From Chitinophagales bacterium (GTDB lineage Bacteria > Bacteroidota > Bacteroidia > Chitinophagales > Saprospiraceae), in assembly GCA_013297575.1 (NCBI GenBank), contig JAAFHO010000417.1, positions 1 to 5,342 on the forward strand: 5,342 nt of DNA, written 5' to 3'. Under the pieces are notes generated by a model. It was not told the origin of the DNA and did not search any database. It saw nothing but the letters and a program-made list of their open reading frames with translations. Shown in pieces: positions 1-5,342 of the stretch; the stretch's first letter is position 1, and each line of letters opens with the position of its first letter. Made by a program: the position numbers and the translations under genes.

Positions 1-3000
1 TTTTCTAAGGAGGAAATGGAAATGTTACTCCCAATCATCGGCCAAAATCAATCGGATTCTGCCTGTCTTGATAATTTGATTGAATTACTCACCTTGAGCG
101 GTCGTTCATTGCCACACGTAATGATGATGCTCATTCCCGAAGCATGGGACGGGAATACCGCAATGAACCCCGATAAACATGCTTTTTATGAGTACCATGC
201 ATCTTTCCAAGAACCTTGGGACGGCCCAGCATCCATCTCTTTTACCGATGGTAATATTATAGGTGCCACATTGGATCGGAATGGCTTACGCCCTTCGCGG
301 TACTGCGTTACTACCGATGATCGGGTTATTATGGCCTCGGAGACGGGCGTTTTGCCTGTTGATCCCGCTTTAATTAAGGAAAAAGGCCGTTTACAACCCG
401 GCAAAATGTTTGTCGTTGATTTGGTACAAGGTTGTATCATCAGCGATGAAGCATTGAAAAAAGATATTTGCACACAAAAACCATATAACGAATGGCTCAA
501 TAAATATAAAATTACACTGAACGAATTACCCGAACCACGTGTCACTTTTGCGCATTTGGAATCGGCTCAAGTGTTCAAATATCAAAAATCTTTCGGCTAC
601 TCTACCGAAGACCTGAAAACAATTTTAGCGCCAATGGCATTGGATGGCAAGGAGAACATAGGTTCGATGGGCACCGATGTTCCATTGGCGATTCTTAGCG
701 ACCAACCGCAACATTTGTCCCATTATTTCAAACAATTGTTCGCGCAAGTGACCAACCCACCTATCGACCCCATTCGGGAGCGATTGGTGATGTCGTTGAC
801 TACGTTTTTGGGCAATATTGGTAATTTGCTGGTCGAAAAAGAGCAAACCTGCCATGCTGTAGCGTTACCGCATCCTGTATTGACCAATTATGAACTGGAA
901 AAACTGCGCAGTATTGACACTGGAAATTTTCAGGCCAAAACCCTGCAAATGTATTTCCGCGCCGATGGCAAACCTGGTTCTTTGCAAAAAGCCCTCAAAA
1001 GGATCTGTCAATACGCCGAAGATGCCGTTGAAGATGGCTTTGAAGTATTGGTACTTTCCGACCGCGCTATCGACTCTGAGCACGCCGCTATTCCTTCTTT
1101 ATTATATACATCTGCTATCCATCACCACCTGATCCGCAAAGGATACCGCGGCAAAACAGGTATCGTTGTAGAGGCCGGCGATGTATGGGAAACGCACCAT
1201 TTCGCGTGTTTGTTGGCATTTGGAGCCACGGCTATTAATCCGTATCTCGCGTTGAGTTCTATTCGCGACATGAAGGAAAACGGTAGTTTGGAATCCAATT
1301 ATAGCCACCAAAAACTGGAGCAAAATTATATCAAAGCAATCAACGACGGATTGCTTAAAATTTTCTCAAAAATGGGTATTTCGACCCTGCAATCGTACCA
1401 AGCAGCCCAAATTTTTGAAATTGTTGGTTTGAACCGCGCTTTGGTGGATCAATATTTTACCGGTGCTATATCGCGTATTCAGGGCTTAGGTTTAGACGAA
1501 ATTGCTAGAGAAGCATTGGCGAAACACCATTTGTCTTTTAACAATAAAACAATGCCTTCCGATCGTTTGCCGGTTGGAGGTATTTACCAATGGAAACGCA
1601 AAGGCGAATACCATTTATTCAATCCGCAGAGTATTCATCTGTTGCAGCATTCTACCCGCACCAATGATTACCCGACATTTAAAAAATATTCCAAAACCAT
1701 CAATGAATTGGGCGAAAAAGCGTGTACACTGCGCAGTCAGTTCCAATTTAAGCGCAACCGCCCGTCTATTTCCATTGACGAAGTAGAACCTGCTGAAAAT
1801 ATTTACAAACGTTTTGCTACCGGAGCCATGTCATTTGGTTCTATCTCTTGGGAGGCACATACTACATTGGCTATTGCAATGAATCGCCTCGGCGGAAAGA
1901 GCAATACTGGTGAAGGTGGCGAAGACGAACGCCGTTACGAGCGTCTGCCCAATGGCGATTCTATGCGCAGCGCTATTAAACAAGTCGCTTCTGGGCGATT
2001 TGGGGTGACCAGCCTCTACCTCACAGAAGCAGACGAACTGCAAATTAAAATGGCGCAAGGTGCAAAACCGGGGGAAGGCGGCCAGTTACCCGGCTATAAA
2101 GTGGACGAATGGATCGGTAAAGTACGCCATTCCACGCCCGGTGTTGGTCTTATTTCACCGCCGCCGCACCACGATATTTATTCGATTGAAGACTTGTCGC
2201 AATTGATATTTGACCTAAAAAATGCCAATCGCGCTGCCAGAATCAATGTGAAACTGGTTTCCAAAGCAGGAGTTGGTACGATTGCAGCAGGCGTGGCCAA
2301 AGCCAAAGCCGATGTGATTTTGATTTCCGGTTACGATGGCGGTACGGGTGCTTCTCCGCTGAGTTCGATCCAACATGCGGGGCTGCCGTGGGAACTTGGA
2401 CTGGCCGAAACCCACCAAACTTTGGTGAAAAACCGATTGCGCAGTAGGGTAGTGGTACAAACGGATGGTCAACTCAAAACTGGACGTGATATTGCTATTG
2501 CGGCTTTACTCGGTGCTGAAGAATGGGGTATTGCTACGGCGGCGCTCGTGGTAGAAGGCTGTATTCTTATGCGTAAATGCCACTTGAATACTTGCCCCGT
2601 TGGTGTAGCCACTCAAGACCCCGAATTGCGGAAGCGGTTTGCGGGTAATGCGGATCAACTGGTTACTTTTTTCCAGTTTTTGACCCAAGAACTCCGCGAA
2701 ATTATGGCAGAACTGGGCTTTAAAACGGTTAATGAAATGATCGGCCAAACGGATTGCCTCGAACAAAAACGCAATACACAGCATTGGAAACACAGCCACC
2801 TCGACTTGTCTCCGGTACTCTACAAAGAAAAAAATGGCGAAGATGCGGGATTGTACCAGACCGAAAATCAAGATCATGGAATGACGTATATCCTTGATTG
2901 GCAATTACTTGCAGCGGCTAAACCTGCCTTAACCGAACTGAAAAAAGTATATGCGGAATTTCCGCTTAAAAATACGGATCGCACCGTGGGTACGGTACTT

Positions 3001-3693
3001 TCCAACGAAATTACCAAACAATTCCGCGCCGAAGGACTGCCACAAGACACCATTCACTTCAAATTTAGGGGCACCGCCGGCCAAAGTTTTGGCGCATTCA
3101 ATACTAAAGGCGTTACGCTGGAATTGGAGGGTGATGCCAACGATTATTTTGGTAAGGGTTTGAGCGGCGCTAAACTGGTGATTTACCCCGATAGAACGGC
3201 GCAATTTGTGCCATCGGAAAATAGTATTATCGGCAATGTGGCCTTCTATGGTGCCACTTCTGGTACGGCCAATATAAGAGGTAAGGCCGGCGAACGCTTC
3301 TGTGTCCGCAACTCGGGCGCGCAGGTAGTGGTAGAGGGCGTAGGCGATCACGGTTGCGAATATATGACGGGCGGCAAAGTGGTCATTTTAGGGCAAGTAG
3401 GCCGCAATTTTGGAGCAGGTATGAGCGGTGGTATTGCTTATATTTGGGATACACAAAAAAACTTTGCCGAACAGTGTAATATGGAGATGATCGACTTGGA
3501 TCCAATGGACGAATCATCCGCAAAAGAATTGCGTGCTATGCTCGAACAACACTTCGCATTAACCCAAAGTAATATTGCAGAATTTATTTTAAAAGATTTT
3601 GATAATCAATTAGTTAACTTTATAAAGGTGTTTCCTAAAGATTATAAAAAAGCATTGTTGAACGTCTCAAATGTAATGGTGACCAATGGGTAA
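1..3693 (+). CDS. gltB: Glutamate synthase (GOGAT) large subunit, 5'-truncated by window edge
   Basis: This is the large (alpha) subunit of glutamate synthase, which makes two glutamates from glutamine and 2-oxoglutarate in the cytoplasm using electrons from GltD. The frame is open to base 1 (FSKEEMEM...), so the ATG at 16 is internal; about 280 residues are missing against the usual ~1,500. Numbering from that ATG: the end of the class II glutamine amidotransferase domain (to ~145) has the glutamine-site motif LDRNGLRPSRY at 86-96; its catalytic Cys1 lies outside the window. The central domain (~190-470) has QVTNPPIDPIRE at 244-255 and MGIST at 453-457. The FMN-binding synthase barrel (~590-900) has MSFGSIS at 605-611, GGKSNTGEGGED at 626-637, KPGEGGQLPG at 684-693 and SGYDGGTGASP at 771-781. 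Cys849, Cys855 and Cys860 (C-x5-C-x4-C) match the [3Fe-4S] ligands. The C-terminal GXGXG beta-helix domain spans ~986-1150. No frameshift or missing key residue is seen in the visible part. The stop codon overlaps gltD. Confidence 0.97.
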   Translation, partial: FSKEEMEMLLPIIGQNQSDSACLDNLIELLTLSGRSLPHVMMMLIPEAWDGNTAMNPDKHAFYEYHASFQEPWDGPASISFTDGNIIGATLDRNGLRPSRYCVTTDDRVIMASETGVLPVDPALIKEKGRLQPGKMFVVDLVQGCIISDEALKKDICTQKPYNEWLNKYKITLNELPEPRVTFAHLESAQVFKYQKSFGYSTEDLKTILAPMALDGKENIGSMGTDVPLAILSDQPQHLSHYFKQLFAQVTNPPIDPIRERLVMSLTTFLGNIGNLLVEKEQTCHAVALPHPVLTNYELEKLRSIDTGNFQAKTLQMYFRADGKPGSLQKALKRICQYAEDAVEDGFEVLVLSDRAIDSEHAAIPSLLYTSAIHHHLIRKGYRGKTGIVVEAGDVWETHHFACLLAFGATAINPYLALSSIRDMKENGSLESNYSHQKLEQNYIKAINDGLLKIFSKMGISTLQSYQAAQIFEIVGLNRALVDQYFTGAISRIQGLGLDEIAREALAKHHLSFNNKTMPSDRLPVGGIYQWKRKGEYHLFNPQSIHLLQHSTRTNDYPTFKKYSKTINELGEKACTLRSQFQFKRNRPSISIDEVEPAENIYKRFATGAMSFGSISWEAHTTLAIAMNRLGGKSNTGEGGEDERRYERLPNGDSMRSAIKQVASGRFGVTSLYLTEADELQIKMAQGAKPGEGGQLPGYKVDEWIGKVRHSTPGVGLISPPPHHDIYSIEDLSQLIFDLKNANRAARINVKLVSKAGVGTIAAGVAKAKADVILISGYDGGTGASPLSSIQHAGLPWELGLAETHQTLVKNRLRSRVVVQTDGQLKTGRDIAIAALLGAEEWGIATAALVVEGCILMRKCHLNTCPVGVATQDPELRKRFAGNADQLVTFFQFLTQELREIMAELGFKTVNEMIGQTDCLEQKRNTQHWKHSHLDLSPVLYKEKNGEDAGLYQTENQDHGMTYILDWQLLAAAKPALTELKKVYAEFPLKNTDRTVGTVLSNEITKQFRAEGLPQDTIHFKFRGTAGQSFGAFNTKGVTLELEGDANDYFGKGLSGAKLVIYPDRTAQFVPSENSIIGNVAFYGATSGTANIRGKAGERFCVRNSGAQVVVEGVGDHGCEYMTGGKVVILGQVGRNFGAGMSGGIAYIWDTQKNFAEQCNMEMIDLDPMDESSAKELRAMLEQHFALTQSNIAEFILKDFDNQLVNFIKVFPKDYKKALLNVSNVMVTNG
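3671..3693 (+). promoter_or_regulatory. gltB stop / gltD start overlap, probable translational coupling
   Basis: The gltD ATG (3686-3688) lies before the gltB TAA (3691-3693), an 8-nt overlap in a different frame. No good Shine-Dalgarno sequence precedes the ATG; the nearest purine-containing stretch (GGTGA, 3678-3682) is poor and only 3 nt away. In the gltD frame, stops at 3674 and 3680 exclude any earlier start. The arrangement suggests that ribosomes finishing gltB help begin gltD, which would keep subunit output matched. The overlap is seen directly; the coupling is inferred. Weak Shine-Dalgarno use is also common in Bacteroidota. Confidence 0.55.
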
Positions 3694-5170
3694 AGTAACA
3701 GGATTTTTAGAATATTCCCGCCAATTACCTTCCAAAGTAAAGGCGGAAGAACGGGTACAAAACTATTCAGAATTTGTACAGAAATACAGTGATTTGGAAT
3801 TGAACCAACAATCGGCGCGCTGTATGAATTGTGGCGTTCCTTTTTGCCACCACGGTTGTCCATTGGGCAATGTAATTCCAGAATTTAATGATGCCGTATA
3901 TCGCGGTGATTGGGAAGAAGCATACGATGTGCTCACCATGACCAATAATTTCCCCGAGTTTACTGGCCGGATTTGCCCTGCACCTTGCGAAAGTGCTTGC
4001 GTTTTGGGTATCAATCAGCCGCCAGTTGCCATTGAAGAAATTGAAAAGCATATCATAGAAATCGCTTTTGCCCAAAACTACGTAAAGCCGCAAAAGGTGT
4101 TTGTGCGCACAGGAAAAAAAGTGGCTGTTGTGGGTTCTGGGCCAGCGGGAATGGCCGCAGCAGCGCAACTCAATTCGGCGGGACACAGCGTTACCGTTTT
4201 TGAAAGAGATGATGCGCCCGGTGGCCTTTTGCGCTATGGTATCCCCGATTTTAAATTGGAAAAATGGGTAATTGACCGTCGTGTCGCGCTAATGGAGCAA
4301 GAAGGTGTCGTTTTTCGCTGTAATGCCAATGTGGGTGGCAATGTATCTGTCAACGATATTTTGCGGGAGTACCAAGCCGTGGTATTGGCTGGAGGCTCTA
4401 CTATTCCGCGTAATTTGGAGGTGCCAGGTCGTGCACTCAACGGCGTACATTACGCTATGGATTTCCTAAAACAACAAAATAAACGGGTCAGCAACCGCTC
4501 TGTAGATGGCAATGACCTGTGGGCAACGGATAAAAATGTAGTGGTCATAGGTGGTGGCGACACGGGTAGCGATTGCGTGGGTACTTCTAACCGACATGGT
4601 GCTGCGAGTGTTACTCAATTGGAATTATTGCCTGTTCCGCCTGCGGAGCGCACGCCGGGTATGCCTTGGCCTACGTACCCGATGGTGATGAAAACGACCA
4701 GTTCGCACGAAGAGGGCTGCGAACGCCAATGGGCCATTTTGACCAAAGCGTTTTTGGGCGATGCGAATGGTAATTTGCGCGAAATTAAAGTGGTCAATAT
4801 TGAATGGAAGGCTTCAAGCGATGGTCGTCCGGCGCATTTTGCGGAAATAGAAGGCTCGGAGCGCGAAATTCCTTGCGAATTGGCATTGCTGGCCATGGGT
4901 TTTGTATCCCCTCAAAAACAAGGGTTACTGGACGAATTGGAGGTGAACTTGGACGAGCGGGGTAATGTAATGGCAACAGAAAAAAATTATCAAACCAATA
5001 TAGCCAAAGTATTTGCTGCGGGCGATATGCGCCGTGGACAATCGTTGGTGGTATGGGCCATCAGCGAAGGCCGCGAATGTGCCCGACAGGTGGACGAGTA
5101 TTTAATGGGGTATAGTTTTTTAGAAAGGAAAGATGCGGCGTTGACGGTGGTGGCGGTGGCGGTGGCGTAG
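3686..5170 (+). CDS. gltD: Glutamate synthase (NADPH) small subunit
   Basis: This is the small (beta) subunit of glutamate synthase, a cytoplasmic flavoprotein that takes electrons from NADPH and feeds them to GltB. Residues 1-~140 form the N-terminal iron-sulfur domain, with C46-x2-C49-x4-C54-x3-C58 and C97-x3-C101-x3-C105, as expected for two [4Fe-4S] clusters. The FAD Rossmann motif GSGPAG is at 150-155, with the acidic strand end at Glu173 and PGGLLRYGIP at 178-187. The nucleotide motif GGGDTG at 289-294 fits the NADPH domain. The second FAD motif, AAGDMRRGQSLVVWAISEGRE, spans 444-464. The start is secure: in-frame stops at 3674 and 3680 make 3686 the first possible ATG, and MGKVTGFLE is a familiar start for this family; the next Met (47) lies inside the cluster motif. 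At 494 aa it is slightly longer than the ~470-480 of well-known members. The excess is partly an unusual C-terminal tail (480-494) ending in alternating Val-Ala. NAD(P)H preference is inferred from the family. Confidence 0.97.
   Translation: MGKVTGFLEYSRQLPSKVKAEERVQNYSEFVQKYSDLELNQQSARCMNCGVPFCHHGCPLGNVIPEFNDAVYRGDWEEAYDVLTMTNNFPEFTGRICPAPCESACVLGINQPPVAIEEIEKHIIEIAFAQNYVKPQKVFVRTGKKVAVVGSGPAGMAAAAQLNSAGHSVTVFERDDAPGGLLRYGIPDFKLEKWVIDRRVALMEQEGVVFRCNANVGGNVSVNDILREYQAVVLAGGSTIPRNLEVPGRALNGVHYAMDFLKQQNKRVSNRSVDGNDLWATDKNVVVIGGGDTGSDCVGTSNRHGAASVTQLELLPVPPAERTPGMPWPTYPMVMKTTSSHEEGCERQWAILTKAFLGDANGNLREIKVVNIEWKASSDGRPAHFAEIEGSEREIPCELALLAMGFVSPQKQGLLDELEVNLDERGNVMATEKNYQTNIAKVFAAGDMRRGQSLVVWAISEGRECARQVDEYLMGYSFLERKDAALTVVAVAVA
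5150..5167 (+). repeat. Hexanucleotide repeat (GTGGCG)x3 inside the gltD 3' end
   Basis: Three perfect copies of GTGGCG, preceded by one further GTG codon at 5147, encode the last six residues Val-Ala-Val-Ala-Val-Ala of GltD and end directly at the TAG stop. The unit is in frame, so gain or loss of copies by slippage would only change the number of Val-Ala pairs. The tail lies beyond the last recognisable conserved part of the protein (EYLMGYS, ending at residue 477) and probably has no catalytic role. Confidence 0.8.
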
Positions 5171-5193
5171 AGACGCACGGCCGTGCATCTCTA
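5168..5193. repeat. 26-bp palindromic element overlapping the gltD stop codon
   Basis: Bases 5168-5180 and 5181-5193 are inverted complements at 12 of 13 positions; the only mismatch is C5174 against A5187. The core is GCACGGCCGTGC (5175-5186), flanked by TAGAGA and TCTCTA. The first three bases are the TAG stop of gltD. In RNA the central GGCC would be the loop, leaving a stem of about 10 pairs with one C-A mismatch; on the minus-strand transcript that position becomes a G-U pair. It resembles the short GAGACG...CGTCTC-type palindromes scattered between genes in some Bacteroidota and cyanobacteria, a comparison made from memory. It could act in 3'-end formation, but only three T residues follow, so it is not a textbook terminator. 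Confidence 0.75.
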
Positions 5194-5200
5194 TTTGGGT

Positions 5201-5238
5201 CCATGCGTTTACGGTATAGAGCCATGCGTTTACGGTAT
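5201..5238 (+). repeat. Direct repeat, two perfect 17-nt copies
   Basis: CCATGCGTTTACGGTAT occurs at 5201-5217 and again, identically, at 5222-5238, separated by AGAG (period 21). The inner core TGCGTTT recurs as a third copy at 5245, and looser versions follow at about 5261, 5287 and 5306, so the pair appears to be the cleanest part of a degenerate array with a spacing near 20 nt. No reading frame or known binding-site motif explains it. Confidence 0.85.
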
Positions 5239-5342
5239 GGGGCGTGCGTTTTTACGTTTGTGCGTAACGATTGAGATGCACGTCCGCGCGTTTTTGTTTG
5301 GGGCGTGCGTTTTTACCGTTTTTTTTACGATTGAGATGCACG
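5238..5342 (+). repeat. Tandem repeat unit of ~60 bp, second copy cut by the window edge
   Basis: Two blocks recur in the same order. TGGGGCGTGCGTTTTTAC is at 5238-5255 and 5299-5316 (period 61), and ACGATTGAGATGCACG is at 5267-5282 and 5327-5342 (period 60). The sequence between the blocks differs, but both versions are T-rich. The second block ends exactly at the last base of the window, so more copies may follow. The end of the block, GAGATGCACG, is the reverse complement of the right arm of the palindrome at 5182-5191, which links this array to that element. Confidence 0.85.
5273..5326 (+). other. Possible RNA hairpin followed by a T8 tract (weak terminator candidate)
   Basis: In a plus-strand transcript, bases 5273-5285 can pair with 5301-5313 along 13 consecutive positions, nine Watson-Crick and four G-U, enclosing a 15-nt loop. 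Eight T residues follow at 5319-5326 after a 5-nt gap. This is the best terminator-like structure seen downstream of gltD, but the G-U pairs, large loop and gap make it weak. It may simply be a by-product of the repeats that contain it. Confidence 0.25.

Noticed and set aside
7..24. AAGGAGG followed by ATG codons, looking like a ribosome-binding site and the true start of gltB
   Set aside because: The frame is open through base 1, and these bases encode KEEMEM within a stretch expected inside the amidotransferase domain. A start here would remove most of that domain, including its catalytic Cys, so the resemblance is coincidental.
2506..3351. Minus-strand open frames of 132 and 140 codons opposite gltB
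   Set aside because: They lie wholly within the well-conserved coding sequence of gltB and encode no recognisable protein. They are antisense shadows.
3767..4186. Minus-strand open frame of 139 codons opposite the start of gltD
   Set aside because: It is antisense to the cysteine-cluster and FAD motifs of gltD, and its translation has no recognisable domain. Conservation of gltD explains the open frame.
4990..5178. Minus-strand open frame starting in the palindrome downstream of gltD
   Set aside because: It is 62 codons long and low complexity (Ala-Thr rich from the GTGGCG repeat read backwards), and it runs antisense to the GltD FAD motif. No support for a gene.
5168..5200. Textbook intrinsic terminator right after gltD
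   Set aside because: The inverted repeat is strong, but only TTT and then GGG follow its right arm, so the required T tract is missing. It is listed as a palindromic repeat instead.
5201..5342. CRISPR array
   Set aside because: Repeat copies are separated by 4 nt or less or have degenerate repeats, spacers are not of uniform length, and no cas gene is present. The pattern is a tandem repeat instead.

Overview
The window holds the glutamate synthase (GOGAT) pair gltB-gltD on the plus strand, followed by a short repeat-filled non-coding tail. Both proteins look intact where visible. They have the sequence style of Bacteroidota GOGAT: the small subunit begins MGKVTGFLE, there is no clear Shine-Dalgarno sequence before gltD, and base composition is moderate. 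A gliding or filamentous environmental lineage such as Saprospiria or Chitinophagia is possible, but this placement is inference from general family resemblance, not from a search.

Layout: bases 1-3693 encode the large subunit GltB. Its reading frame is open at base 1, so roughly the first 280 residues, including the catalytic N-terminal Cys of the amidotransferase domain, lie upstream of the window. Bases 3686-5170 encode the complete small subunit GltD, which overlaps gltB by 8 nt. Bases 5171-5342 contain no gene. They hold a palindrome whose first three bases are the gltD stop codon, a 17-nt direct repeat, and a tandem unit of about 60 bp that runs off the right edge.

How the genes work together: GltD oxidises NADPH at its FAD site and passes electrons through two [4Fe-4S] clusters to GltB. 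GltB hydrolyses glutamine, channels the ammonia internally, and reductively aminates 2-oxoglutarate to glutamate at its FMN / [3Fe-4S] site. With glutamine synthetase this is the main route of ammonia assimilation at low nitrogen.

I found no gene of a new biological system here. The part worth a second look is the last ~190 bp. The GltD C-terminus ends in a hexanucleotide-encoded Val-Ala run that leads directly into a palindromic element and a decaying G/T-rich repeat array, as if a repeat element had settled on and reshaped the 3' end of gltD.
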